Source of the DNA: Gammaproteobacteria bacterium
GTDB taxonomy: Bacteria; Pseudomonadota; Gammaproteobacteria; Natronospirales; REEB76
Direction of reading: 5' to 3'
Length of the DNA stretch: 64,000 nt
Assembly: GCA_035279405.1 (NCBI GenBank)
Contig: DATEHU010000026.1
Coordinates: 62,001-126,000, forward strand
Both the position numbers and the translations under genes were made by a program. This document shows positions 44,367-53,103 of the stretch, piece after piece. Every line of letters begins with the position of its first letter. Positions within the stretch are counted from its first letter, which is position 1. Under the pieces are notes generated by a model. The model had not been told where the DNA came from, searched no databases, and saw nothing but the letters and a program-made list of their open reading frames with translations.

Positions 44367-45116
44367 ATGGGTGAGCGTACCATCAGGGAAGTGCTGAAGC
44401 GTCGCAGCGAAGACACACTGCGTGTCCTTCAGCAACAGCGCTTGGCGAAGACAACCGGACTGCGTCGCCGCGCCCGCGGCCTGCGCAGCCTCCTGATTGT
44501 CGTTGTGCTGATTATCGTAGCCGCTCTTGCCTATTCAGGCTGGATGGTCAATCAGGTCATTACGCGGTTTGCGGCGGCTCGCTCTGTCAACTTGACGACC
44601 CGCAGTGACGTCATTCTGAATCTGCATTCTGCCATGCAGTTCCTGCCGGACACCCTGCTGGCGGTTACCGATCCGAATTTCTACACCGGCGGCAACCTGA
44701 ATGTCAGCCCGCTGACCCAGCGGCTGGTACGCGTATATTTTCCGAACTCTCCGACCGTGACGGCCGACATCATGGCGATCGCGCTGCAGTACACCTACAA
44801 CCGTACCGACATTCTGCAGAACTTCATCAACGAGGTACCCGTGGGCCTGGACCATGACCAGCCGGTACATGGATTCGCGGCCGCGGGTCAGGTGTATTTC
44901 AAAAAGCCGTTTGCGCAACTGCAGCCACAAGACATCGCGTTGCTGGTGGCGCTGGCTACGGGTTCCGATGTACTGGATCCGCGCCAAAATCCGACGCGCG
45001 CGCTGATTCTGCGCAACGGCGTATTGCAGCAGAATGTGGAGCAGCAGGTATTGAATCAGGCTCAGGCCAATCTGCTGAAAAAGACACCTCTGGATCTTGC
45101 ACCTGGCAGTTCGTAA
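44367..45116 (+). CDS. membrane-anchored, degenerate GT51 (PBP1b-like transglycosylase) domain protein
   Basis: 249 residues from ATG 44367 (AGGGG 7 bases upstream). Basic cytosolic start, one span (about 41-58), then a periplasmic domain that lines up with the glycosyltransferase-51 domain of PBP1b: LLAVTDPNFYTG with LIATEDRHFYEH, PLTQRLVRVYF with TLTQQLVKNLF, ILQNFINEVPVG with ILELYMNEVYLG, ALLVALATGSDVLDPRQNP with ALLVGMVKGASIYNPWRNP. The first catalytic Glu (TED) is Thr101 here, the second Glu aligns with Ala, and about 20 residues before PLTQRL are missing. So it keeps the fold but should lack activity. It may regulate cell-wall synthesis or bind lipid II. It precedes yoaA. Confidence 0.75.
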   Translation: MGERTIREVLKRRSEDTLRVLQQQRLAKTTGLRRRARGLRSLLIVVVLIIVAALAYSGWMVNQVITRFAAARSVNLTTRSDVILNLHSAMQFLPDTLLAVTDPNFYTGGNLNVSPLTQRLVRVYFPNSPTVTADIMAIALQYTYNRTDILQNFINEVPVGLDHDQPVHGFAAAGQVYFKKPFAQLQPQDIALLVALATGSDVLDPRQNPTRALILRNGVLQQNVEQQVLNQAQANLLKKTPLDLAPGSS

Positions 45117-45132
45117 GCCGCAATCAATCCCA

Positions 45133-47097
45133 GTGACGGGTTACCGGGATGAGTCTGAAGTTTCCTGGCCGTTGTCCGGGCAGGGCAGCTTTGCGCAGAA
45201 GATTCCCGGATTCGTGCCGCGCCAGACGCAGCAGGCGCTGGCCAATGCGGTTGGCCGCGCCCTGCAGCAGCAGGAAGTGCTGGTGGCCGAAGCCGGCACC
45301 GGCACGGGCAAGACCTTCGCCTATCTGGTTCCGGCTTTGCTGAGCGGCAAGCGCGTGCTGATCTCCACCGGTACACGTGCGCTCCAGGATCAGCTTTATC
45401 ACCGCGATCTGCCCGCGGTTACGCAGGTGCTCGGCCGGCCGGTCAAGACCGCGTTGCTCAAGGGCCGCGCCAACTACCTGTGCCGCCATCGTCTGGCGCT
45501 GACGCTGCAGTCCGGCGCGGACCTGTTTGGCGGCGGTGCACGTGCCCGGGAGCTGGCATCCATCCGCGAGTGGGCCGGTGTCACGCGCAGCGGCGACATC
45601 GCGGAACTCGCGACCCTGCCGGAGCATTCGCCGCTCTGGCCGCAGGTGACCTCCACGGTGGAAAATTGTCTGGGACAGAAATGCCCGGAATATGCCCACT
45701 GCTGGGTGCTCGACGCGCGCCGGCGTGCGCAGGAAGCGGACTTGGTGGTCATCAACCACCATCTGCTGCTCGCCGACATGTTGCTCAAGGAAGAAGGCTT
45801 TGGCGCACTGCTGCCCGGCGTGGACTGCGTGATCGTGGACGAAGCTCATCAACTGCCGGACATCGCCAGCCAGTACTTTGGCGTGAACCTTTCCAGCCAC
45901 CGCCTGCAGGAGCTGCTGCGCGACAGCCGCAAGGAATACCAGGAATCGGCCGGCGACGCACCCGGTTTCGAACGCCTGCTGGCGCAAGGTGAAGCGGCGC
46001 TCGCGGAACTCCAGCAACAATGTCTGCGCGTTGAGGGCGTGAGCGAATGGAGTGCGCTGGCACCGCTCGCGGAGTTCAACCTGCGGTTGTCAAAGCTGTT
46101 AGCCGAATTGGAAAACCTGCAACAAGGATTCGACGCGCTCGCCGGGCGCTCCGTCGGCCTGGACAATTGCCGCCAGCGCATCACGCAGATCATGGAACGC
46201 CTACAGCAGTTCGCGGCCGAGGATGCGGAGCAGGACCAGGTGCGCTGGATCGAACGCCGCGGCCACGGTTTCAGCCTCAACCTCACGCCGGTGGATGCTG
46301 CGGGGCGGTTCCGGACCTGCATGCAGGAGTCGCTGTGCAGCTGGATTTTCCTGTCAGCCACGCTCTCCATCAACGGCAACTTCGGGCATTTCCGCGATCG
46401 CCTGGGGCTGGACGCAGCCGAAGAACTGCTGCTGGGCAGCCCATTCGACTACGAACACAATGCCCTCTTGTATCTGCCGGCGGAGCTGCCGAACATTGAC
46501 AGCGCGGACTATACCGCCGCCGTCGTGCAAGCAGCCGAGCCGGTGGTGCGTCAGAGCGGGGGGCGCGCGTTTCTGCTCTTCACCAGCCACCGTGCGCTCA
46601 AACAGGCCGCCGTCATCGTGTGTGAGCAGTGGCCGTTCCCGCTGCTGGTCCAGGGCGAGGCGCCGCGCCGGCGGCTGCTGGAGCGCTTCCGCGAACTCGG
46701 CAATGCGGTGTTGCTCGGCACCGCGAGTTTCTGGGAGGGCGTGGACGTAAAAGGCCCGGCACTGTCCGTGGTGGTGATCGACCGGCTGCCGTTTGCTTCG
46801 CCCGGCGACCCGGTGCTGAAAGCGCGGCTCACCGCGCTCGAACGTCAGGGCCGCGATGCGTTCATGGAATATCAACTGCCGCAGGCGGTGTTGGCGCTCA
46901 AGCAGGGCGTCGGCCGACTGATTCGCGATGAAGGAGACACCGGAGTGCTGATGCTGTGCGATCCGCGTGTGCGCCGCCGGAACTATGGCCGGCTGTTTCT
47001 CGACAGCTTGCCGCCCATGCGGCGCACGGAGGACCTGGATGAAGTGCAGAATTTTCTTGCACGCGTCCTGCCGGGCGTTGCGCGCGCAGTGCCATGA
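45133..47097 (+). CDS. yoaA: YoaA/DinG-family Fe-S DNA helicase
   Basis: 654 residues from GTG 45133; a TTG at 45097 overlapping the previous gene is the alternative, and neither has a good ribosome site. Superfamily 2 XPD-like helicase: Walker A GTGTGKT (Lys60), four Fe-S cysteines Cys117, Cys179, Cys184, Cys190, DEAH at 236-239, SATLSINGNF, and the late QGVGRLIRDEGDTG (motif VI). It unwinds 5'-to-3' at stalled forks or R-loops and pairs with HolC in E. coli. Its stop overlaps the tsaB start, as in E. coli, where yoaA and tsaB (yeaZ) are also neighbours. Confidence 0.93.
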   Translation: MTGYRDESEVSWPLSGQGSFAQKIPGFVPRQTQQALANAVGRALQQQEVLVAEAGTGTGKTFAYLVPALLSGKRVLISTGTRALQDQLYHRDLPAVTQVLGRPVKTALLKGRANYLCRHRLALTLQSGADLFGGGARARELASIREWAGVTRSGDIAELATLPEHSPLWPQVTSTVENCLGQKCPEYAHCWVLDARRRAQEADLVVINHHLLLADMLLKEEGFGALLPGVDCVIVDEAHQLPDIASQYFGVNLSSHRLQELLRDSRKEYQESAGDAPGFERLLAQGEAALAELQQQCLRVEGVSEWSALAPLAEFNLRLSKLLAELENLQQGFDALAGRSVGLDNCRQRITQIMERLQQFAAEDAEQDQVRWIERRGHGFSLNLTPVDAAGRFRTCMQESLCSWIFLSATLSINGNFGHFRDRLGLDAAEELLLGSPFDYEHNALLYLPAELPNIDSADYTAAVVQAAEPVVRQSGGRAFLLFTSHRALKQAAVIVCEQWPFPLLVQGEAPRRRLLERFRELGNAVLLGTASFWEGVDVKGPALSVVVIDRLPFASPGDPVLKARLTALERQGRDAFMEYQLPQAVLALKQGVGRLIRDEGDTGVLMLCDPRVRRRNYGRLFLDSLPPMRRTEDLDEVQNFLARVLPGVARAVP

Positions 47098-47774
47098 AAC
47101 TTCTGGCGCTGGAAACTTCGACCGATCAATGCTCCGTCGCACTGCTGGCGGACGGCGAGGTGCGCGAGCGTGTGCAATCCGCTGCACACGCGCATGCGGA
47201 GTTGATTCTGCCCATGGTGGAATCGCTGCTCGCGGAGGCGGGTTTGTCGCTGCGGCAACTGGATGCGCTGGCGTTTGGCCGCGGACCGGGAGCATTTACC
47301 GGCGTGCGTGTGGCCACGGCGGTGGTTCAGGGCCTGGCCTTCGGCGCCGAACGCCCGGTGGTTCCGGTCTCGGATCTCATGGCGGTGGCGGCCGGCGCGC
47401 ATCGCATGCACGGTGCGCGCCGCGTGCTGGCCTGCCTGGATGCGCGCCTGCAGGAAGTATATTGGTGTGCTTATGAAGTCACGGCCCCTGACCAGCTCCG
47501 GGAATGCGTGGCCGAGCAGTTGGGCGGGGCGGATCAGGTGCAACCGCCGGCCGGGCGCTGGTTCGGCGCGGGCTCGGGATTTGCCGTTTACCGTCGGCAG
47601 TTGCAGGCCGGGCTCGGGGAAAATCTCGACGGCGAGGACGCCGCGCTGCTGCCGGCCGCGTGTGACGTTGCGTCGCTGGCCGCGCACCTGTTCGCCGAGG
47701 GTCACGCGGTGAGCGCCGACGCGGCGCTGCCGGTGTATCTGCGCGATCAAGTGGCCACGCCCAAGGCGCTGTAA
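47094..47774 (+). CDS. tsaB: tRNA threonylcarbamoyladenosine biosynthesis protein TsaB
   Basis: 226 residues. ASKHA fold with LLALETSTDQCSVALL, the H-A-E/Q-L segment (HAHAELILPMVESLL) and FGRGPGAFTGVRVATAVVQGLA, the usual YeaZ signature. It lacks the metal-binding His pair of TsaD, as expected for the non-catalytic partner that holds TsaD and TsaE in the t6A complex (modification of A37 in ANN-decoding tRNAs). Overlaps yoaA by four bases. Confidence 0.95.
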   Translation: MKLLALETSTDQCSVALLADGEVRERVQSAAHAHAELILPMVESLLAEAGLSLRQLDALAFGRGPGAFTGVRVATAVVQGLAFGAERPVVPVSDLMAVAAGAHRMHGARRVLACLDARLQEVYWCAYEVTAPDQLRECVAEQLGGADQVQPPAGRWFGAGSGFAVYRRQLQAGLGENLDGEDAALLPAACDVASLAAHLFAEGHAVSADAALPVYLRDQVATPKAL

Positions 47775-47809
47775 TCGCTTTGTCACACGGCACTGCTGTA
47801 ATAATGGCC

Positions 47810-48508
47810 ATGCCCGATAAACATGTCTTGATCGTCGAGGATGAAGTGCCGCTGCGCGAGATGCTGAGCTTTGGCCTGCAGCGCGCGGGTTATCGCGTCA
47901 CCGAATCCGGCAATTGCGCGGCGGCGCGCGCCGTCATCGCCGACGGCCGCCCGGACCTGCTGCTGCTCGACTGGATGCTGCCGGATATGAGCGGACTGGA
48001 ATTCGCACGCGCCCTGCGTCGCGACGAGGCCACGCGCGAGCTGCCGATCATCATGCTCACGGCGCGCGCCACCGAGGACGACAAGGTGAGCGGCCTGGGA
48101 AGCGGCGTGGACGACTACATCACCAAGCCGTTTTCGGCGCGTGAACTTTTGGCGCGCATCGAGGCGCTACTCAGGCGCACACGCGAGCATCAGGAAAAGC
48201 TGGTGGCCGGCGCCATCGAGATGGATACCGTCAGCCACCGGGTCAATCTGCACGGCCGGGAAGTTGTGCTCGGACCGACCGAGTACCGGCTGCTCAAGTA
48301 TTTCATGACGCATCCGGAACGCATGTTGAGCCGTGCGCTGTTGCTGGAGCAGGTGTGGAGCGGCGCGTATGTCGAGGAGCGCACCGTGGACGTGCACATC
48401 CGCCGTCTGCGGCGGGTGCTGGAAGAACACGCCTGTGCGCACTACGTGGAAACCGTGCGTGGCGCCGGTTATCGTTTTTCTCCCAAAGCCGTGGGGAACG
48501 GCGCATGA
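47810..48508 (+). CDS. phoB: phosphate regulon response regulator PhoB
   Basis: 232 residues from ATG 47810 (ATG 47804 and an upstream frame also possible). CheY-like receiver with acidic pocket EDE, phosphoacceptor Asp54 (LLDWMLPDMSG), Thr (MLTARA) and Lys (ITKPFSA); C-terminal winged helix with EYRLLKYFMTHPERMLSR and RTVDVHIRRLRRVL. Activates phosphate-starvation genes at pho boxes when phosphorylated by PhoR. ATGA overlap with phoR. No pho box convincing enough to report is seen upstream. Confidence 0.94.
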   Translation: MPDKHVLIVEDEVPLREMLSFGLQRAGYRVTESGNCAAARAVIADGRPDLLLLDWMLPDMSGLEFARALRRDEATRELPIIMLTARATEDDKVSGLGSGVDDYITKPFSARELLARIEALLRRTREHQEKLVAGAIEMDTVSHRVNLHGREVVLGPTEYRLLKYFMTHPERMLSRALLLEQVWSGAYVEERTVDVHIRRLRRVLEEHACAHYVETVRGAGYRFSPKAVGNGA

Positions 48509-49815
48509 ACCGCGCCTGGCTGCCGGAACTGTTGGCACTCGCAGTACTGTTGATCATCGCGCTGATCATTGGCTGGACGGCGAGCGATGTCGGCTTGTGG
48601 CTGTTCATTGCGGTGGCGCTGTATCTCGTCTGGCATCTGGTCAACCTGTATCGTCTGGAGCGTTGGCTGTACCGCGGGCGGCGCTTCAATGCGCCGCGTG
48701 CCTGGGGCGTGTGGCGCAGCCTCTGTGAGGAGATTTATCACCGCCGCCGCCGGGAGCGCGAACGCAAACGCGAATTCACGCAACTGTTGCGCGAAATCCG
48801 TGAATCCACCGCGGCCATGCCCGACGGCGTGGTGTTGATGAACCACCTGGGTGAAATCCGCTGGCTCAACCAGACCGCCGGCCGCCTGTTGCAGCTGCGC
48901 GTGCCGCAGGATGTCGGGCAGCGGCTGCCCAATCTGGTGCGTCATCCGGATTTCATCCGCTATCTCGATGGCCGGAACTATGCCGAGCCGGTCGAATTGG
49001 GCTCGGCGGCCGGGCGCGGTTTGCACCTCAGCCTGCGCATCGTGCCCTACGGCGAAGACCAGCAACTGCTGCTGGTGCGCGACAGCACGCGCCTGCATCG
49101 CCTCGAACAGATGCGCCGCGAATTCGTGGCCAATGCCTCGCACGAGCTGCGTTCGCCGCTGACCGTGATGAGCGGCTATCTGGAATCCATGAGCGAGGAT
49201 GAAACCGTGCGCGCGACTTGGGCCAAGCCGCTGCAGGCCATGCGCCAGCAGACCGCGCGCATGACCGCGATTGTGGGCGATCTGCTCGAGCTGTCGCGGC
49301 TCGAGACCGAGCCGCGCGAAGCCGCTTACGCGCCGGTGGACGTGGCCGCGCTCGCACGCCGTATCCGCGAAGCCGCGCTGTCGCTGGGCCAGGGTCCGGC
49401 CGACATTACGCTGGAAATCGATGGCGATTTGCAGTTGTTGGGTGCGGAGCGCGAGCTGTACAGCGCGTTTTCCAATCTGGTGTTCAACGCCATGAAGTAC
49501 ACGCCCGCCGACGGTCGCGTGGCCGTGAGCTGGGCGGCGGACGCGGACGGCGCCGCGTTTGCCGTGAGCGACACCGGCATTGGCATTCCCGCGGCGCATA
49601 TTCCGCGCCTCACCGAGCGTTTTTATCGCGTGAACAAGTCCCGCGACCGGGACAGCGGCGGCACCGGCCTGGGGCTCGCCATCGTCAAGCACGTGTTGCA
49701 GCACCACGGCGCACGCCTGGAGATCGAGAGCGAACCGGGTCGCGGCAGCCGCTTCACCTGCCGCTTCAGCCCGGAGCGCGTGGCGCGCCGCGGTGAACCA
49801 CCGGCTAGTGGCTGA
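48505..49815 (+). CDS. phoR: phosphate regulon sensor histidine kinase PhoR
   Basis: 436 residues from ATG 48505. Two N-terminal spans ([33 protein letters not shown]) with almost no periplasmic loop, a basic linker, a PAS domain (about 90-180), HisKA with His213 ([16 protein letters not shown]), and HATPase_c ([31 protein letters not shown]). This is the PhoR layout: phosphate is sensed through PhoU and the Pst transporter, not by a periplasmic domain. Phosphorylates PhoB. phoU follows 50 bases on. Confidence 0.95.
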   Translation: MNRAWLPELLALAVLLIIALIIGWTASDVGLWLFIAVALYLVWHLVNLYRLERWLYRGRRFNAPRAWGVWRSLCEEIYHRRRRERERKREFTQLLREIRESTAAMPDGVVLMNHLGEIRWLNQTAGRLLQLRVPQDVGQRLPNLVRHPDFIRYLDGRNYAEPVELGSAAGRGLHLSLRIVPYGEDQQLLLVRDSTRLHRLEQMRREFVANASHELRSPLTVMSGYLESMSEDETVRATWAKPLQAMRQQTARMTAIVGDLLELSRLETEPREAAYAPVDVAALARRIREAALSLGQGPADITLEIDGDLQLLGAERELYSAFSNLVFNAMKYTPADGRVAVSWAADADGAAFAVSDTGIGIPAAHIPRLTERFYRVNKSRDRDSGGTGLGLAIVKHVLQHHGARLEIESEPGRGSRFTCRFSPERVARRGEPPASG

Positions 49816-49830
49816 ACTGCAATGCTCGCT

Positions 49831-49836
49831 TATACT
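49831..49836 (+). promoter_or_regulatory. -10 box (TATACT) before phoU
   Basis: TATACT in GCTTATACTGTTTCC, 30 bases before the phoU ATG. The -35 is weak; phoU may also be read from the phoBR transcript. Confidence 0.45.
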
Positions 49837-49865
49837 GTTTCCACAGCCCATTTGAAGGACGGTGC

Positions 49866-50585
49866 ATGGACAAGCTGAATCTTACCCAGCACATCTCGCA
49901 GAAATTCAACGAGGAACTGGAAGGCGTGCGCAACCGGGTGCTCGCCATGGGCGGGCTTGTGGAGCAGCAGATGGCGGACGCGTTGCGCGCGCTCACCGAG
50001 GGCGACAGCGAGCTCGGCCGCAGCATCGAGCAGCAGGATTTCAAGGTCAACCAGATGGAGGTGGCGATTGACGAGGAGTGCACCCGCATTTTGGCGCGCC
50101 GCCAGCCGGCGGCCAGTGACCTGCGCTTGATCCTCGCCATCATCAAGACCATCACCGATCTGGAGCGCATCGGCGATGAAGCTGAAAAAATCGGCCGCCT
50201 CGCCGCGCGGCTGTGTGAAACCGAACGTCCCGCCGACCGTTATGTGGCGCTGCAGCACCTCGGTACGCACGTGCAGCGCATGCTGCACGATGCGCTGGAC
50301 GCTTTCGCACGCATGGATACCGAGGCCGCGGTGCGGGTGGCGCGCGAGGACGCACGCGTGGACGACGAATACGAGGTACTGTCGCGCCAGTCCATCACCT
50401 TCATGATGGAAGACCCGCACTCCATCCGCCAGGTGCTGGATGTGATGTGGTCGGCGCGCGCCCTGGAACGCATCGGCGATCACGCCACCAACATCTGCGA
50501 ATACGTGGTGTACATGGTGCAGGGCAAGGACGTGCGCCACACGGGCTTCGACGCCATGGAACGCGAAGTCCGCGCTCAGCCCTGA
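49866..50585 (+). CDS. phoU: phosphate transport regulator PhoU
   Basis: 239 residues of two three-helix bundles, each with the metal-binding E/D-x-x-x-D signature ([25 protein letters not shown] and [17 protein letters not shown]; the halves are internal repeats). GAAGGA lies 8 bases before the ATG. It restrains PhoR and tunes phosphate uptake. In most bacteria phoU follows pstSCAB; here it follows phoR with no pst genes in the window. The repeat cluster begins 20 bases after the stop. Confidence 0.95.
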   Translation: MDKLNLTQHISQKFNEELEGVRNRVLAMGGLVEQQMADALRALTEGDSELGRSIEQQDFKVNQMEVAIDEECTRILARRQPAASDLRLILAIIKTITDLERIGDEAEKIGRLAARLCETERPADRYVALQHLGTHVQRMLHDALDAFARMDTEAAVRVAREDARVDDEYEVLSRQSITFMMEDPHSIRQVLDVMWSARALERIGDHATNICEYVVYMVQGKDVRHTGFDAMEREVRAQP

Positions 50586-50604
50586 GCGCAGTTCCGTATT
50601 AATT

Positions 50605-50628
50605 GTAGGAGCGGCTTTAGTCGCGATT
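50605..50628 (+). repeat. REP element, copy 1
   Basis: GTAG head, GGAGCGGC, imperfect palindrome, ending TCGCGATT. First of four copies between phoU and dsbB, and the only one with a GTAG head (the others have GTGG). Confidence 0.8.
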
Positions 50629-50643
50629 CCGAATTCGAATCGT

Positions 50644-50681
50644 TCCCCCTTTGTAAAAGGGGGATACAGGGGGATTTACTC
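50644..50681 (+). repeat. 38-base direct repeat, copy A
   Basis: Begins with the palindrome TCCCCCTTTGTAAAAGGGGG, followed by ATACAGGGGGATTTACTC. One mismatch to the copy at 50845-50882. The two copies bracket REP copies 2-4. Repeats of this type are scattered in many proteobacterial genomes. Confidence 0.85.
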
Positions 50682-50690
50682 TGTTGGCAT

Positions 50691-50717
50691 GTGGGAGCGA
50701 CGGTCCCCGTCGCGATT
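50691..50717 (+). repeat. REP element, copy 2
   Basis: GTGGGAGCGACGG, TCC loop, CCGTCGCGATT: perfect GCGACGG/CCGTCGC stem with GTGG head. Confidence 0.85.
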
Positions 50718-50725
50718 CGGTCTTT

Positions 50726-50765
50726 GTGGGAGCGGCGAGCGGACCCATGGGTCCGCGCCGCGATT
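50726..50765 (+). repeat. REP element, copy 3 (long stem)
   Basis: GTGGGAGCGGCG ... CGCCGCGATT around a perfect 16-base palindrome CGGACCCATGGGTCCG (50740-50755). Confidence 0.85.
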
Positions 50766-50778
50766 CCAGAGTAAGAGC

Positions 50779-50802
50779 AATCGCGGCTGAAGCCGCTCCC
50801 AC
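50779..50802 (-). repeat. REP element, copy 4 (inverted)
   Basis: Reverse complement is GTGGGAGCGGCTTCAGCCGCGATT (read in two blocks: GTGGGAGCGGC, TTCAGCCGCGATT). It forms a head-to-head pair with copy 3, as in BIME arrangements. Confidence 0.85.
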
Positions 50803-50844
50803 ACGGACGACCGCTACGACAATAGAATTGCACGCCTCCCATGC

Positions 50845-50882
50845 TCCCCCTTTGTTAAAGGGGGATACAGGGGGATTTACTC
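50845..50882 (+). repeat. 38-base direct repeat, copy B
   Basis: TCCCCCTTTGTTAAAGGGGG then ATACAGGGGGATTTACTC; 37 of 38 bases equal copy A, 201 bases away. It ends 37 bases before the dsbB start, so it lies in or near that gene's promoter or leader. Confidence 0.85.
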
Positions 50883-50919
50883 AACAGTGCGCAGGCTCAC
50901 CCTGCATCGGGAGAATCTC

Positions 50920-51429
50920 ATGTCCATCCGCCGGCTGGCGAATCTGATCGGCTTCGTGATCTGCGTGTTGCTCATGGCGTACGCCTATTACTCGCAGTTT
51001 CACGACAGCCTGCAGCCCTGTGTGCTGTGCATTTTCCAGCGCATTGCCATGATCATTCTCGGCATCATTTTCCTGATTGCCTTCCTGCATAATCCCAAGA
51101 CCGTCAGTGCGCGCGTTTACGGCATCCTGCTGATCATCGTCGCGGCCGCCGGAAGCGCGGTGTCCATCCGCCATACGTATCTGCAACATCTGCCGCTGTG
51201 GAAACAACCGCCGTGTGGACCCGGGTTGAACTACATGTTCCAATCGCTGCCGCTCAACAAATTCATCGTCAAAGCTTTCACCGGCACCGGCGATTGCGCA
51301 CTGATCGCCTGGAAGTTCCTGGGCCTGACCATGCCGGAATGGGTACTGATATGGTTTGTAATTTTGGGCGTCGGTGGGCTGGTGGTAAATTGGTATTGGG
51401 CGAGGGAACGAGAGGCTAGAGGCGCGTAA
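50920..51429 (+). CDS. dsbB: disulfide bond formation protein DsbB
   Basis: 169 residues from ATG 50920 (GGGAG 6 bases upstream). Four spans. Cys34-Cys37 (CVLC) and Cys99/Cys126 form the two redox pairs that pass electrons from DsbA to quinone; QR follows CVLC (the conserved quinone-site Arg). It reoxidises DsbA at the inner membrane. Its start lies just after the repeat cluster, so its expression may depend on that arrangement. No dsbA nearby. Confidence 0.95.
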   Translation: MSIRRLANLIGFVICVLLMAYAYYSQFHDSLQPCVLCIFQRIAMIILGIIFLIAFLHNPKTVSARVYGILLIIVAAAGSAVSIRHTYLQHLPLWKQPPCGPGLNYMFQSLPLNKFIVKAFTGTGDCALIAWKFLGLTMPEWVLIWFVILGVGGLVVNWYWAREREARGA

Positions 51430-51486
51430 TGTGGTCAGCTACCGCCTATCCGTAGTTATTCGCTGCGTAATAGCGGGGAGTACCAT

Positions 51487-51864
51487 ATGAGTAAAGTGTA
51501 TCGTCAAGCCTGGTCGATCGCGGTTGGAATATTTGCCGTAATCGTCGTAATAGCTGCATTTCATGTAACTCGTACCGCGTTTCAAACAGTTGTAATAAGT
51601 GGCATAGCACTTTTATATATTACATTGATTGCGTGCTATCGATTAATCGTTATTGCCTTGGTTTCACATGAAGATTATAGTGCCCAGCGGGTGCGGGTGG
51701 TATTACGGCATCTGAATTATCCAGATATAGAACGTTATGAGGAAGCCGCAGCTAAGGCACGTGATGAACATGAACGGACCTTGATGCGCGACTGGGCATA
51801 CTGGTTATCTGACTTTGTCATTTGGCTAATCGTGCTATATCAACTGTTTACGGTCGTCTTCTGA
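51487..51864 (+). CDS. AT-richer hypothetical membrane protein
   Basis: 125 residues, start ATG 51487 with GGGGAG 10 bases upstream. Three hydrophobic spans (IAVGIFAVIVVIAAF, TVVISGIALLYITLIACY, and FVIWLIVLYQLFTVVF at the end), and a charged middle (RHLNYPDIERYEEAAAKARDEHERTLMRDW). No family recognised. It is markedly richer in A and T than its neighbours, with codons such as TTA, ATA, AAT and AGT that are rare elsewhere here, suggesting recent arrival. Flanked by equally AT-rich spacers (51430-51486 and 51865-51972). Confidence 0.7.
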   Translation: MSKVYRQAWSIAVGIFAVIVVIAAFHVTRTAFQTVVISGIALLYITLIACYRLIVIALVSHEDYSAQRVRVVLRHLNYPDIERYEEAAAKARDEHERTLMRDWAYWLSDFVIWLIVLYQLFTVVF

Positions 51865-51972
51865 GCGGTATGCTGGTGCCCCTTGTAATAACGATCATGA
51901 CCGAAACGTCGAACTTCAATAGATAGTAGGGATGTTGGAATTAGAAGATTCAGTCGAAACTACGGCGAGTTT

Positions 51973-53103
51973 TCAGCATAGTACCTTTTCAACGATCTCG
52001 CGATAAATTCTTGTCAGGGAATCAAGTTCATTTACTGCGACGCATTCATCAATCTTGTGAATGCTGGCGTTTATCGGACCGAACTCGATAACTTCGGCCC
52101 CGGTGGGGGCGATATAACGGCCGTCTGATGTTCCACCGCCGGTGTCGAGCTTGGGGCGCAGACCGGTTGCTTTTTCGACCGCATCTTGCACGACGCTGCT
52201 TAATTTCCCCGGTTGTGTCAGAAACGGCTCACCCATGGGCCGCCATTCAATTGAGTAACGCACTCCGTAGCGTTTCAGGATATCTTCCACGCGCCGCTGG
52301 AGTTCCGCGGCGGTGACAGCGGTGGAATAACGGAGATTGAAACGGATGGCGGCGTCACCGGGAATCACGTTGCCGGCGCCGGTGCCGGAATGGAAGTTGG
52401 AAATCTGGAAGCTGGTGGGCGGGAAGTGCGGGTTGGGGCGCATATCCCACTGTGTGGCAGAAAGTTCCACCAGTGCCGGAATAACGCGGTGAATGGGGTT
52501 GTCGGCGCGCTCGGGATAGGCCACATGGCCCTGAACGCCGTGGACAGTGAGAAGGCCTGTGAGTGAGCCGCGTCGGCCGTGGCGGATGGTGTCGCCGAAT
52601 TTTTCCAGGCACGAAGGTTCGCCCAGCACGCACCAGTCAATTTTTTCATTGCGCTGTTTCAACCATTCCATCACCTTGCTGGTGCCATCCACTGACGGGC
52701 CTTCCTCGTCACTGGTGATGAGGAAGCCGATGCTGCCGTGCAGCTTCGGTTTCGCGGCTAAAAACTGTTCCACAGCCACCACCATGGCGGCGAGGCCGCC
52801 TTTCATATCGGCGGCGCCGCGGCCATAGAGCAGGCCGTCCTTCACGGTGGGCGTGAAGGGATCTGACTTCCATTGTTCGCGCGGCCCGGTAGGCACCACA
52901 TCGGTGTGGCCGGCGAATACCAGCAGTGGTTTTTCTGTTCCGAAGCGCGCCCAGAGATTGTCCACCTGACCGAAACGCAGGTGTTCGATTTTGAAACCCA
53001 GCCGGGCAAGACGCGTGGCGATTATCCGCTGGCAGCCGGCGTCGTCGGGCGTGAGGGAGGGGCGGGCGATGAGTTCTTTTGCCAGTTCCAGCACGGCGCT
53101 CAT
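51973..53103 (-). CDS. dapE: succinyl-diaminopimelate desuccinylase
   Basis: 376 residues from ATG 53103, which overlaps the dapD stop by one base. M20 metallopeptidase: His66 (AGHTDVV), bridging Asp99 (GAADMKGG), Glu133/Glu134 (SDEEGPSVDGT), Glu near GEPS, and the C-terminal His in INASIHKIDE. Removes succinate from N-succinyl-LL-diaminopimelate, leading to lysine and peptidoglycan. Last gene of the map-glnD-dapC-dapD-dapE run. Confidence 0.96.
   Translation of the reverse strand: MSAVLELAKELIARPSLTPDDAGCQRIIATRLARLGFKIEHLRFGQVDNLWARFGTEKPLLVFAGHTDVVPTGPREQWKSDPFTPTVKDGLLYGRGAADMKGGLAAMVVAVEQFLAAKPKLHGSIGFLITSDEEGPSVDGTSKVMEWLKQRNEKIDWCVLGEPSCLEKFGDTIRHGRRGSLTGLLTVHGVQGHVAYPERADNPIHRVIPALVELSATQWDMRPNPHFPPTSFQISNFHSGTGAGNVIPGDAAIRFNLRYSTAVTAAELQRRVEDILKRYGVRYSIEWRPMGEPFLTQPGKLSSVVQDAVEKATGLRPKLDTGGGTSDGRYIAPTGAEVIEFGPINASIHKIDECVAVNELDSLTRIYREIVEKVLC

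Noticed and set aside
47779-47805. Possible pho box (TTTGTCACA) before phoB
   Set aside because: Only one half resembles CTGTCAT; the second repeat is not found 11 bases away.
50644-50882. CRISPR array
   Set aside because: Two 38-base repeats 201 bases apart with REP hairpins between them do not form the regular repeat-spacer pattern, and no cas genes are present.
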